27,331 bases of DNA from JANNOG01 sp050329415. GTDB lineage: Bacteria; Actinomycetota; Actinomycetes; Actinomycetales; JBBAYJ01. This document shows positions 1-8,053 of this stretch, in pieces. The stretch covers positions 1 to 27,331 of the forward strand of contig JBHJOS010000024.1 in the NCBI GenBank assembly GCA_050329415.1, given 5' to 3'. The notes beneath the pieces are model-generated. The model ran no database searches. It was not told the origin of the DNA and saw nothing but the letters and a program-made list of their open reading frames with translations. Position numbers and translations under genes: made by a program. Within the stretch, counting starts at the first letter, position 1; every line of letters begins with the position of its first letter.

Positions 1-525
1 TGCGTGCTGTACCCCAGCACGCTGCGGGACCTTCTCGTCCGGGTCGCCCAGGCCGGCCTCGTCCACGCCAAGTGGACCGATCACATCCTCGACGAGGTGT
101 TCGCGTCACTGACCGCCCACCGTCCGGACCTGGACCCGTCGAAGCTGGCCCGCACCAGGGACCTCATGACGCGAGCACTCCGGGACTCGCTGGTCGTCCA
201 CCACGAGCAGCTGATCCCCGCGCTGGAGCTGCCGGACCCGGACGACCGACACGTCCTCGCCGCTGCCATCAGGAGCAAGGCGCAACTGATCGTCACTCAC
301 AACCTTCGTGACTTCCCGCCCGAGTCCCTCGACATCTGGGACGTCCAGGCGGTCCATCCCGACGACTTTATCCTCGCCCAGATCGACCTCGATCGCGATG
401 TCGTCTACGGCGAGATCACCCGTATCGCGGACTCGTGGCGCAGGCCCCCGGGGACGATCGAGGACGTCCTCGCGAGACTCGAACGCGACGGTCTGGTGGC
501 CTCGGTGGCCGCGCTCCGCGGTTGA
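1..525 (+). CDS. PIN-domain ribonuclease toxin (VapC-like), 5' end outside window
   Basis: This is the C-terminal 174 residues of a PIN-fold protein whose start lies left of the window. The reading frame is open from base 1 (C-V-L-Y-P-S-T-L), which matches the D-A-x-V-L-Y-P-S stretch that normally sits a few residues after the start in this PIN family, so only about 5-10 residues are missing. A second acidic cluster (P-D-P-D-D-R-H-V-L-A-A-A) and a later T-H-N-L-R-D-F-P fit the PIN active site. Such proteins are usually Mg-dependent RNases paired with an upstream excisionase-like HTH antitoxin, which would be off the window. The last 90 bases are repeated at 2251-2340. The family call is good; toxicity is inferred. 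Confidence 0.8.
   Translation, partial: CVLYPSTLRDLLVRVAQAGLVHAKWTDHILDEVFASLTAHRPDLDPSKLARTRDLMTRALRDSLVVHHEQLIPALELPDPDDRHVLAAAIRSKAQLIVTHNLRDFPPESLDIWDVQAVHPDDFILAQIDLDRDVVYGEITRIADSWRRPPGTIEDVLARLERDGLVASVAALRG
436..525 (+). repeat. Direct repeat, copy A (3' end of the PIN gene)
   Basis: The last 90 bases of the PIN gene recur at 2251-2340 in the same orientation, close to 90% identical by eye with a few substitutions and three or four small indels. The two copies bracket the Xre-ImmA/IrrE plus PIN-like cassette. Confidence 0.85.
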
Positions 526-571
526 GAGTGTCGAAGTCGTGGCGCCGTCGGGCCAGGTGGACTTGGCTCGA

Positions 572-1090
572 TTACAGCAGCCCGCTGGCCTTCGCCCACT
601 CGACGAAGTCCCCGGTGGGGAAGGGCAGCCGGAAGCCGCTGCGCCCCATGACATCGACGAACGCGGAGGCTGAGGTGGCTGAGCACCGGCCCGCGCGGAC
701 GGCCTGGGCCACCACCCACAGCGAGCCGTGGACCGCGGCGCCGTGGCGGGCCGCGACCCGGCGCGCCTGCGTGTCGTCGATGATTGCCGTGGCGCCGTGG
801 ACGTCCGCCCACGCCGGCACGGTCGTCTCGCCGAGATCCCGCACGCCGGACGAGAGCCGGGCCTGCCACCTGAACAGTGCCTGGAGCTCCGGGAGGTCGT
901 CGACGTGGACGACCTCCAGCCAGCCCGGCGGACGGTCGGCGTCGCGGACCTCGCTCCACACGGCCGTCGTCGTGACGTTTCGCCACGACTCCTCGACAGG
1001 ACCCGCCGCCAGGTCGCCGAGGACGTCCAGACGCTCACAGGCGACCGCGTGAACCAGCGCGGTGGCGTCCCAGGCGAGGGTGAGGCTCAC
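572..1090 (-). CDS. PIN-like nucleic-acid-binding protein, partner of the Xre-ImmA/IrrE protein
   Basis: This 172-residue protein is read from a GTG at 1090 whose last bases overlap the stop of the upstream gene (GTGA), so the two are translationally coupled. Residues near the start (W-D-A-T-A-L-V-H-A) carry the first PIN aspartate. The C-terminal half has the pattern I-I-D-D-T-Q-A-R-R-V-A followed by G-S-L-W-V-V-A-Q-A, which resembles the l-i-D-D-x-x-g-R-x-x-A / G-t-l-x-v-L signature of DUF3368/COG2405 PIN-like proteins. It is probably the nuclease or toxin half of a two-gene module with the Zn-peptidase regulator. A longer in-frame start at 1210 exists but the extension is arginine-rich and lies in the other gene. 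Function is inferred. Confidence 0.7.
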   Translation of the reverse strand: MSLTLAWDATALVHAVACERLDVLGDLAAGPVEESWRNVTTTAVWSEVRDADRPPGWLEVVHVDDLPELQALFRWQARLSSGVRDLGETTVPAWADVHGATAIIDDTQARRVAARHGAAVHGSLWVVAQAVRAGRCSATSASAFVDVMGRSGFRLPFPTGDFVEWAKASGLL

Positions 1091-2193
1091 ACCGGGACCT
1101 CGTCGATCTCGGGCAGGTCGTCGATGCCGAGGGCGCCGTGGACCAGCTCGACGGCTCGTTCCGCCGACACGAGTCCGTCGACGTAAGCAGCGACCGCAGC
1201 CTGTCGCCACCTCGGTCCTGTCTCCCCGATGACCAGGTCCGGCTCCGGGGAGATCCCCAGGAGCCTGACGAAGTCACCCCGGTGCGGTGAGCGGCGCTGC
1301 AACGCCTGGCCCTCGTCCGCGCTCACCAGTCCCTCGGCGGCAGCACTGATGACGGCGACGCGCCACGACGCCCGGTAGCGAGCGGAGATCACGACGAGCC
1401 GGTCGAAGGCGCTGCCCGGAGACCGCGACCACTCCCGGCTGAGTTCGTGCCGCGGGAGCAGCAGTTCGCTCGCAAATGCATCGATGAGGCGCTCCCGCTC
1501 GTCCCGTGACGCTGCCACCCCGGAGTCCGCCTGGTATTCATCGCCCAGCACGTGGTGACCGATCTCGTGTGCCGCGGTGAAGCGGCGGCGCCCGGGCTGC
1601 TCACGACCGCCGACCACGGCGACGCCGTAGCCGTGATCGGGAGTGAGTGACGAGCCCTCGATCTGCTCGTCCACCACCAGGATGTACAGGCCGACCCGCT
1701 CGGCGACCTCGCACATCCCATTCAGCGGCCCGGCGAGGTCGGCGAACTCCCGCACCGCCGCGGCCAGCGCGCGAGCGGCATCGGGGCTGTCCACTGTCCC
1801 CGACGGCAGGTCGCCCGTCGGTCGGAGATACCCGGTACCTCGGAGCTGTTCGGCGTCCCTCAGATGTGCCTGCAGCAGTGCGTCGGCCCGATACGCGGTC
1901 GCGGACGTCGAGGTGGTGTCCTCGGCCAGCTGTCGGCGCCGCGAGGTGATGGCGGCCGGCGGGCGCGACAGGAAGTGCACGAGCGGCAGGCCGAGCGCCC
2001 GCCCGAGGGCGTCAAGTTCCAGAGCGGAGACCTTCCGCTCGCCGACCTCGATCCGGGCGACGGCCGAGCGGTCGACACCCAGGGCGGCGGCGATCTCGTC
2101 CTGGGTGCGTCCCATGGCGGTCCGCGCCTCACGGATGCGGTCGCCGAGCTCGGTGCTGCTCCCCACGGGTTCCACCGTGTGAATATCGCACAT
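1087..2193 (-). CDS. Xre-family regulator fused to ImmA/IrrE metallopeptidase
   Basis: The protein has 368 residues. An Xre helix-turn-helix fills about residues 15-75, and a Zn-peptidase domain of the ImmA/IrrE (COG2856) type follows. The zinc site is visible as H209-E210-I-G-H-H213, with a likely third ligand E243 in D-A-F-A-S-E-L-L-L-P. Proteins of this build bind operators and are thought to cleave themselves or a partner repressor; many act as antitoxin or regulator for a gene encoded directly downstream, here the PIN-like gene (4-base overlap). I chose the ATG at 2193 because an AAGGG stretch lies 4 bases upstream and the residues before it in the longer frame look non-coding. A degenerate relative of its HTH segment lies near 12,850-13,010. 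Confidence 0.85.
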   Translation of the reverse strand: MCDIHTVEPVGSSTELGDRIREARTAMGRTQDEIAAALGVDRSAVARIEVGERKVSALELDALGRALGLPLVHFLSRPPAAITSRRRQLAEDTTSTSATAYRADALLQAHLRDAEQLRGTGYLRPTGDLPSGTVDSPDAARALAAAVREFADLAGPLNGMCEVAERVGLYILVVDEQIEGSSLTPDHGYGVAVVGGREQPGRRRFTAAHEIGHHVLGDEYQADSGVAASRDERERLIDAFASELLLPRHELSREWSRSPGSAFDRLVVISARYRASWRVAVISAAAEGLVSADEGQALQRRSPHRGDFVRLLGISPEPDLVIGETGPRWRQAAVAAYVDGLVSAERAVELVHGALGIDDLPEIDEVPV

Positions 2194-2250
2194 TGACCCT
2201 TGGGTCTGTAGTCCGATCACCGACGGATCCGAAGCGGCGGTCCGGTTGCA

Positions 2251-2340
2251 GTGGCGGCCAGGCCCGGGATGATCGGGACGTCCTCGCGAGACTCGAGCGC
2301 GACGGTCTGGTGACCTCGGTGGCTGCGCTCCCGCGGTTGA
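2251..2340 (+). pseudogene. Relic of a PIN gene 3' end (direct repeat, copy B)
   Basis: The stretch repeats the last 90 bases of the first PIN gene (436-525), including its stop codon region, but small indels break the frame and nothing recognisable as PIN precedes it. It lies between the start of the Xre-ImmA/IrrE gene and the stop of the protease gene. It looks like the scar of a duplication or of recombination between two PIN genes. Confidence 0.8.
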
Positions 2341-2359
2341 GGTGACGAGCCGGATGACG

Positions 2360-4882
2360 TCACACGGACACGTCGACGGGAACGCCGATCTGGGCTGCGA
2401 CCTCCGACCAGATGTCCACGTCCTGGTCCGGTGCATCGATCGACACGACCAGTGCGTACCGGGCCCCGCGATCGCTGCGGTCCCGGGAGGCGTTCTCCTT
2501 CCACCAGCCCGTCACGGGGTAGACGCCCAGCAGCCCGCGCCGAGCCAGCTCGATCGCCGGCCCACGCCAGATGTCCGTGGTCACCGAACCCGTGGCGCGC
2601 AGCCTCTCCCCGAACATCCATTGTGCGGCGTCGCTGCCGCCAGCCGCGGGGCGTCGCTCGTCCTCGTCGAGGGCCTTGTCGTTGAGGCGCTTGCGGAAGT
2701 CGTCGGTGGACTCGGTGGCCCGGCGGAGGTCGAAGCGCAGTCCGTGCGACTGGTAGCGGAAACGCTGGGCCCAGCCTCGGCGCGCGGGGTTGGGTTCCAC
2801 GAAGTAGGACAGGGTGACCCGCAGATCCACGGGAGCGTCGCCGAGGCCGGCCAGGCTCTCGCTCGGCCAGGGGAGGTCGTGCAGATGCATCTCACGGGTG
2901 CGGCCGGCTCCGTCGTAGGGGTGGATCGAGTCCTGCGCGATCATCGTGAGGGAGTCCGATGCGCTCCGGAGCGCCCGAGCGACATCCGGTACGCCCATGC
3001 CGTAGCGCCTGCGCAACGCGTCCCGCGGCTTCTTGGTCGTCGCGGCCTCGATCTGCCGGCGCATCGGCTCGGTCCATCGAGCGCTGTGGACGATGAGGGC
3101 GCGGACGGTTTCGGGCCACAGCTCGGGGTAAGCGGCCATGACGCGTGCTGCCAGGTGCGCCGCTTGGGCGGTCGCCGGGCTGGTCCCGCCCGTCGCGGTG
3201 AGCAGTCGCTGGTCCCGAAGAGGTGCCTTGGTCGTCAGGAGGCACAGGACGTCGGCGTGGTCGAGGTCGCCGTTCGGCGCTCGTGCGAGATTCCCGCCCT
3301 CGACGACGACGTCCGGCTTCACCGGCCATCCTGCGGCGAAACCCACGGAGGTCCGGCTGTGCGGGGACAGCTCGCCGCGGGGAGCCAGCGCGGACCATCC
3401 GGTACGGCTCGGATCGGCACCGAGGTCGTCCAGCTCGGTGTACGCGCCGACGGTCAGCGCGTTCCACGCCTGCGACGGGTCCTCGACGGGCTCCAGGTCG
3501 CTGCGAACGAGGTGCTCGGTCTCGGGGTCGCGCACGTTGCCCGCCGAGACGACGAGGAGCCGGGGGGTCGGGTCATCCCCATCGTCGAGGTAGACAAGAC
3601 CTCGGGTGGACGTGTCGATGCCTCGCCCGGCGGCCAGGGCATCGACGGCGGCGGACCACGAGGTGGGCTGACCCTGGCGGGCGGGATCCGTCGGCCCGTT
3701 GGCTGTCGCTGTGACGGCCATCGCGAAGGCGCGCGCGCGGGCGGGTGCCAAGATCTCGACCATGCTGGTCGCGGTCGAGGTGAGCGCCCCGTAGAGCTCG
3801 GGCGGGTTGTCGCCGCGGGGTGGGAGGATCTTCACCGACTCGATGGCATGGGGCAAAGCGATGGGATCGCCGGCCAGAAGAGCCGCTCCGATGTCCCCGT
3901 ACAGCGCGAGGCCGGCCATCTCCGTCCCGTGACCGTCGTGATCGTGGGCTAGCCAGGCCGGGTCACAGGCGTGGGCGTCCTCCGGCGCCACGGCAGGCTC
4001 CAGCAGGGGGTGGGTCCGATGAACCCCGGTGTCGAGCAGGCAGACAGCGGGTGCCGTGGGCGAGGGGCTCGTCAGACGTTCCGCAAGCTGCGCAACCCAC
4101 TCCGCCTGTTCTGCCGAGTCAACACCGGCGAGGACGGACGCCGGTTCGTGAGGCCGGCGCAGCTCCGCCAGGTCGTCGAGCACATCGAGCGCGGTGCTCA
4201 GCTGGACCGCCGATCCCCGCAGCAGGACGACCACCCGGTCGGTGAAGGCGAGCCGGGAGGCCCCGATCAGGCAGCTCGATCGGCCGGCAAACTCCGCCAA
4301 CCGGTCGACCTCGCCTTCCCGACGGCGTAGCCACACCTCCCACCACACGACCGTCTCCGAGTCTGGGAAGGACGTGGGGTCGTCCGTCCACAGCGCGCGC
4401 AGAGTCGCGAGTCGGACCGTCGAGATCCCGTCGACGAAGGCTGCTTGCTTCGGCTTCGCCCGGTCCAGGGTCTCGGAGTAGCTCTCCACCTTGCGGACGA
4501 ACCGGCTGAGCATGCCGTCCGGGACGAAGACCGTGGCCTGCTGCACCACTCCCTCGTCACCCGCGACGTCGGTGACGTTGATCAGTTCTGGGCGCCGCTT
4601 GCCGTTCCGCGGGTCGAGCGACTGAACGGCCATCGCCAGGTCCGGGAAGCTCTCGAACTGCAGGTAGACGCCCGGCTCGGCACCGGAGACCGGTGGGAGC
4701 CCCGATCGCCGCTCCCGTCCCGCCTGTTCCGCTGACAGCATCGCGTCCTTGAGCTGACGCGCGTGAGCCGCCCGATCCCGGGGCGCCCGTGACGGCGAGC
4801 TGCCACCCGTCGCTCTACGTGTGTAGGCCTCCCCGCGGGGCTGTTCCCGCACCAGGAGGTGCGGGCGATCTCGCTCGGCCAT
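2360..4882 (-). CDS. ietS: Subtilisin-like (S8) serine protease, IetS-type defence protein
   Basis: This 840-residue protein has an S8 peptidase domain at about 275-620. The triad is visible: D284 in V-C-L-L-D-T-G-V, H318 in D-G-H-G-T-E-M-A-G, and S568 in T-G-G-T-S-P-A-T-A; N449 in V-S-A-G-N is the oxyanion residue. There is no signal peptide, so it should act in the cytoplasm. A long N-terminal region (1-270) and a C-terminal region (650-840) have no clear hallmark. It follows the AAA ATPase gene by 3 bases, the layout of IetAS, first described as a plasmid stability pair on Agrobacterium Ti plasmids and later shown to protect against phage (Gao et al. 2020). The assignment rests on this pairing and domain content. 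Confidence 0.85.
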   Translation of the reverse strand: MAERDRPHLLVREQPRGEAYTRRATGGSSPSRAPRDRAAHARQLKDAMLSAEQAGRERRSGLPPVSGAEPGVYLQFESFPDLAMAVQSLDPRNGKRRPELINVTDVAGDEGVVQQATVFVPDGMLSRFVRKVESYSETLDRAKPKQAAFVDGISTVRLATLRALWTDDPTSFPDSETVVWWEVWLRRREGEVDRLAEFAGRSSCLIGASRLAFTDRVVVLLRGSAVQLSTALDVLDDLAELRRPHEPASVLAGVDSAEQAEWVAQLAERLTSPSPTAPAVCLLDTGVHRTHPLLEPAVAPEDAHACDPAWLAHDHDGHGTEMAGLALYGDIGAALLAGDPIALPHAIESVKILPPRGDNPPELYGALTSTATSMVEILAPARARAFAMAVTATANGPTDPARQGQPTSWSAAVDALAAGRGIDTSTRGLVYLDDGDDPTPRLLVVSAGNVRDPETEHLVRSDLEPVEDPSQAWNALTVGAYTELDDLGADPSRTGWSALAPRGELSPHSRTSVGFAAGWPVKPDVVVEGGNLARAPNGDLDHADVLCLLTTKAPLRDQRLLTATGGTSPATAQAAHLAARVMAAYPELWPETVRALIVHSARWTEPMRRQIEAATTKKPRDALRRRYGMGVPDVARALRSASDSLTMIAQDSIHPYDGAGRTREMHLHDLPWPSESLAGLGDAPVDLRVTLSYFVEPNPARRGWAQRFRYQSHGLRFDLRRATESTDDFRKRLNDKALDEDERRPAAGGSDAAQWMFGERLRATGSVTTDIWRGPAIELARRGLLGVYPVTGWWKENASRDRSDRGARYALVVSIDAPDQDVDIWSEVAAQIGVPVDVSV

Positions 4883-4885
4883 GCG

Positions 4886-5872
4886 TCAGCCGGTCCCGCC
4901 GACGAGGGCGCGGCGTTCGTCGAGGGCGTCGAGCAGGGTGTCGGTCGTCACCTGCCCGCCGCCGCTGAGGATGACCGACTTGGCGGCCGTTTCGGCGGCA
5001 GAGGTCAGTTCGGCATGGCTCAAGCCCCGGGCGGCCGAGAGTACGGGTGGCCAGTCGATCCCTGGATCAGCGAGGACTGTCAGGCGGTTCAGCAGGACCC
5101 GACGGGCGACGTCGTCGGTGGGGGCGCGGTACTCCAGGACGGCGTCGAACCGGCGGAACAGGGCTCGGTCGAGGATCTGTGGATGGTTGGACGCGGCCAC
5201 CACCAGGCTGTCCGACTGGTCCTGCTCGAGGAACTGCAGGAACGAGTTGAGGACCCGACGGATCTCGCCGACGTCGTTCGTCCGCGCCCGCTCGCCGGCA
5301 AGTGCGTCCACCTCGTCGAACAGGTACACGCCTCTTGTCTCCGTGAGCGCGTCGAAGACGAGACGGAGCTTGGCTGCGGTCTCGCCCATCATCTTCGTGA
5401 TGAGGCCGTCCAGTCGGATGGCGAACATCGGGAGGTGCAGCTCACCGGCCAAGGCGGCCGCCGTCAGGGTCTTGCCGGTGCCGGGGGGACCCACCAGCAG
5501 CAGGCGTCGTTGCGGACGGAAACCCTGAGCCAGCAACGCCTCGCTCTGCCGCTGCTCCAGGACGATCCGCTGCAGCCGACCCGCCAGGCTCTCGTCGACG
5601 ACGAGGTCCGCGAGCCTGGCTTCGGGGTAGCTGACCGACAGCAGGTCGGACAGCTCGCCTCGTGGCCGGGCGACCGGGACGGGCTTCGGCGTCCGGCGGT
5701 GCGTCTCGCGACGCCGGACGGAGTCGACGAGGTCGCGCAGTTCCCCGGCGAAGACATTGTGCCCGCTGCGCGCCGCACTTGCCGCCACCTGGAGGGCGAC
5801 CGAGTAGAACCGGGCATCGTCACCGGTGGCGTGGCTGTCGACCAGCGCCTTCATCTGAGCCGCCGTGGCCAT
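4886..5872 (-). CDS. ietA: AAA ATPase, IetA-type defence protein
   Basis: The 328-residue protein is a single AAA module after a roughly 100-residue N-terminal region. Walker A is G-P-P-G-T-G-K-T at 128-135, Walker B is Y-L-F-D-E-V-D at about 183-189, the sensor-1 asparagine is in A-S-N-H (229), and arginines of A-L-F-R-R-F-D (240-241) are the likely fingers. The start at 5872 has a strong GGAGGG site 4 bases upstream. The ATPase gene precedes the S8 protease gene with 3 bases between them, as in IetAS. By analogy it would unfold, present or gate substrates for, or restrain, the protease; which of these applies is not visible in sequence. Confidence 0.85.
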   Translation of the reverse strand: MATAAQMKALVDSHATGDDARFYSVALQVAASAARSGHNVFAGELRDLVDSVRRRETHRRTPKPVPVARPRGELSDLLSVSYPEARLADLVVDESLAGRLQRIVLEQRQSEALLAQGFRPQRRLLLVGPPGTGKTLTAAALAGELHLPMFAIRLDGLITKMMGETAAKLRLVFDALTETRGVYLFDEVDALAGERARTNDVGEIRRVLNSFLQFLEQDQSDSLVVAASNHPQILDRALFRRFDAVLEYRAPTDDVARRVLLNRLTVLADPGIDWPPVLSAARGLSHAELTSAAETAAKSVILSGGGQVTTDTLLDALDERRALVGGTG

Positions 5873-5908
5873 GCCGCCCTCCCCTCCGGTGGGTGCCGCG
5901 CCGCATCC

Positions 5909-6475
5909 TCACGGCAGGGTAGGCCGCCTGGTGGGCGGACGTCCCGGCGGTCGGTCCACTCCCTCGCGGTCGTCATCGGTGGTCGCGGTGTGGCGACCGG
6001 CTCTTGCGTCGGCGGCTTGTGCTCCCGCGGGTGGGTACAGCACCACCCGGACGACGGACAGACCCCCGAGTGCCGCCTCGATCCGAGGGCGGACCTCGCG
6101 CCAGTCCAGCCCTCCGTTGCCGCAGCCCAACGCAGGAACCGCCACGGACGAGACCGACAGCTCGGCGAGGACGCGCCTCAGATCGTCGAGGCCGGCGTCG
6201 ATGTCCGCGAGTCGGGACGGCGAGCGCCAGTGGCGCTTCGTCGGGAAGTTGATGACGTAGCGGGCGGGACCGAGCACGCCGCGGTCGTGGACGAGCATCC
6301 GTCCGATCTCGACCTCGCCGCGTTGGCAGGCGGTGCGGTACGCCGCGTAGGCGTCCGGGAACGCCCGCTTGACCTGCAGGGCGACGCCCTTGCCCATGAC
6401 GCCGACGGTGTTGACCGTGTTGACGGTCGCGTCGGTGTCGCCCGTCAGCAGGTCGCCGTTGCCGTGCTCGATCAT
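5909..6475 (-). CDS. DarG-like macrodomain protein without a DarT partner
   Basis: This is a 188-residue protein. Residues 1 to about 150 form a macrodomain of the DarG class, with G-N-G-D-L-L near the start, the ADP-ribose-binding stretch V-N-T-V-N-T-V-G-V-M-G-K-G, and A-L-G-C-G-N-G-G-L-D later. DarG removes ADP-ribose that DarT puts on thymidine in DNA. Full DarG is much longer, with a second, DarT-binding domain; here the last 40 residues are polar, low-complexity sequence. No DarT gene is adjacent: the next gene upstream is divergent. The start has a good GGAGGT site. It ends 36 bases before ietA, on the same strand, so it may be the first gene of that operon. Confidence 0.8.
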   Translation of the reverse strand: MIEHGNGDLLTGDTDATVNTVNTVGVMGKGVALQVKRAFPDAYAAYRTACQRGEVEIGRMLVHDRGVLGPARYVINFPTKRHWRSPSRLADIDAGLDDLRRVLAELSVSSVAVPALGCGNGGLDWREVRPRIEAALGGLSVVRVVLYPPAGAQAADARAGRHTATTDDDREGVDRPPGRPPTRRPTLP

Positions 6476-6579
6476 GTGGTCACCTCCTCAGCCGGTGCCC
6501 GTGGTACCACCCCGGTCGGACACGCGCGCCTCGTCTGAGCTGGTTGCTGTTTCGGTTGTCGCTGCGGTACCGTCGGTGG

Positions 6580-7389
6580 GTGGAGGATCGGGAGATCTAC
6601 CCGAACGCCCCCGTCGTCCTGGTCACCCTGGAACTCCGCCATCCCGCGACGGAGCCGCTGACCCGTGCTGAGCGAGTGCGGGCGGCGAGACTCCTCGGTG
6701 CTCACACGCCGATCCCACGCGCCGGGCACGCAACCGAGATCGTCATGACGGCTGCTCCGGGATCCCAGCCCACGCAGCAGGTGAAGCAGGAGGAGTTCCC
6801 TCGGTTCCTCAGCCGCGACCACCGGGTGGCAGTGGCCTTCCGGCGTGACGCGGTCGTCGTCGAGACCACCCGGTACGGACGGTGGGAGGAGCTGCGCGCC
6901 CTGGTGGCCGACGTGCTCGAGGTGAGGGCCGAGGTGGGGGGGGTGGTCGGTGTCGAGCGGCTGGGCCTGCGTTACATCGACGAGATCCGGGTGCCGTCCG
7001 GTGCAGAGTCGGCGTGGGAGCCATGGGTCCACCACGCACTGCTCGGGCCATCTGCAGTGGCCCGAGACCTCGACCTTCCACGGCCTGCGCTGTGGCAGGG
7101 CCTCACGGTCTTTCCCCCTGATCCGGACCGCACGCTGGCGTTGCGGTACGGGTCCTTCGCCGGTCACGCGGTGCAACCGGACGGTGAGCTCAAGCGGGAC
7201 GACTCGCCGGCTGGCCCGTTCTTCCTGCTGGACATCGACAGCTTCTGGATCCCCGGTGACGGCACTCCGGAGTTCGACATCGAAAGCCTTCTGCGCACCT
7301 GCGACTCCCTGCACGCCCCCATCCGCTCCTTGTTCGAGCACCTCATCACCGACCGACTGAGAGACGAGGTGTTGCGGCGTGACCGCTGA
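6580..7389 (+). CDS. TIGR04255-like protein, first gene of a three-gene operon
   Basis: The predicted product is 269 residues from GTG 6580; an in-frame ATG-equivalent further up at 6544 is possible, and the ribosome site is weak for either. The N-terminal Y-P-N-A-P-V-V-L-V, the central G-L-R-Y-I-D-E-I and the C-terminal S-L-H-A-P-I-R-S-L-F-E-H-L-I-T resemble the sparse, patchily distributed TIGR04255 family, whose function is unknown. Its stop overlaps the next gene by 11 bases. The patchy family and the island setting suggest a conflict-system component rather than a housekeeping one. The family call is from remembered motifs, not a search. Confidence 0.65.
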   Translation: MEDREIYPNAPVVLVTLELRHPATEPLTRAERVRAARLLGAHTPIPRAGHATEIVMTAAPGSQPTQQVKQEEFPRFLSRDHRVAVAFRRDAVVVETTRYGRWEELRALVADVLEVRAEVGGVVGVERLGLRYIDEIRVPSGAESAWEPWVHHALLGPSAVARDLDLPRPALWQGLTVFPPDPDRTLALRYGSFAGHAVQPDGELKRDDSPAGPFFLLDIDSFWIPGDGTPEFDIESLLRTCDSLHAPIRSLFEHLITDRLRDEVLRRDR

Positions 7390-8047
7390 CAGTGCTCTGC
7401 AGATGTTCACCTGGCCCAGCACGGGTCAGCGGGACATCGGTGCCTCGATGTCCATGACGACGACGACTCGCCCGGTTGCGCCACTGGCCGAGATGTACGA
7501 GCGCACCGAGAGTCTCGGCTTCCGGCGCAGTCTCGACCGCATCGTCAGCGACGGGAGCCGCGAGCAGCACCAGAACGGTGTCCTCGACGAGTGGGAGGCC
7601 AGGTCGACGGAACGCGGCCGGTCCTCCGTCGTCTTGCTGTTGACTGAGCTGGCGGACCTGGGCTTCGCGTGGCGTGACATCGCGCGGATGGTCGGGGTCA
7701 GCGTGCCGGCCGTCCAGAAGTGGCGACGCGGCGACGCCGCCAGCGGCGAGAACCGGGCACGGCTGGCACGGCTGGTCGCTGCGTGCGACCTCGTGACCGA
7801 GCACGCCGCCGTCGTCGACGTGGCCTCGTGGTTCGAGATGCCGATGAGTCCCGACGCCCCGGTGACGCCGATGGACCTCTGGGCGGACGGGCGGCACGAC
7901 CTCGTCTTTGAGTACGCCCTGGACCGTGAGGCTCCCTCGACCCTCCTGGATCAGTGGGATCCCGGGTGGCGTGAGCGTTTCCGCAGCGACTACGAGGTCG
8001 CCGTCGCCGACGATGGCCGGCGCTACCTGCGGCCTGCGGCTGGCTGA
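7379..8047 (+). CDS. Helix-turn-helix protein with Xre/MbcA/ParS-like C-terminus
   Basis: The protein has 222 residues. A helix-turn-helix sits at about 95-125 (F-A-W-R-D-I-A-R-M-V-G-V-S-V-P-A-V-Q-K-W-R-R-G). The C-terminal half (W-F-E-M-P-M, then V-T-P-M-D-L-W-A-D-G-R-H-D-L-V-F) resembles the toxin-binding tail of Xre/MbcA/ParS-type antitoxins. The GTG start overlaps the previous gene by 11 bases and the next gene starts 6 bases after its stop, so all three are one operon. It is the likely DNA-binding regulator of that operon, and possibly the antitoxin. A downstream in-frame start at the ATG of M-S-M-T-T-T is possible. Confidence 0.65.
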   Translation: MTADSALQMFTWPSTGQRDIGASMSMTTTTRPVAPLAEMYERTESLGFRRSLDRIVSDGSREQHQNGVLDEWEARSTERGRSSVVLLLTELADLGFAWRDIARMVGVSVPAVQKWRRGDAASGENRARLARLVAACDLVTEHAAVVDVASWFEMPMSPDAPVTPMDLWADGRHDLVFEYALDREAPSTLLDQWDPGWRERFRSDYEVAVADDGRRYLRPAAG

Positions 8048-8053
8048 CCGACG

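Noticed and set aside
2342..3952. Long plus-strand open frame of 536 codons inside the protease gene
   Set aside because: It is antisense to ietS, which has a full catalytic triad; the frame has no recognisable motif and is a product of high GC content.
4859..6538. Plus-strand open frame of 559 codons across ietA and the macrodomain gene
   Set aside because: It is antisense to two genes with clear motifs and spans the gap between them.
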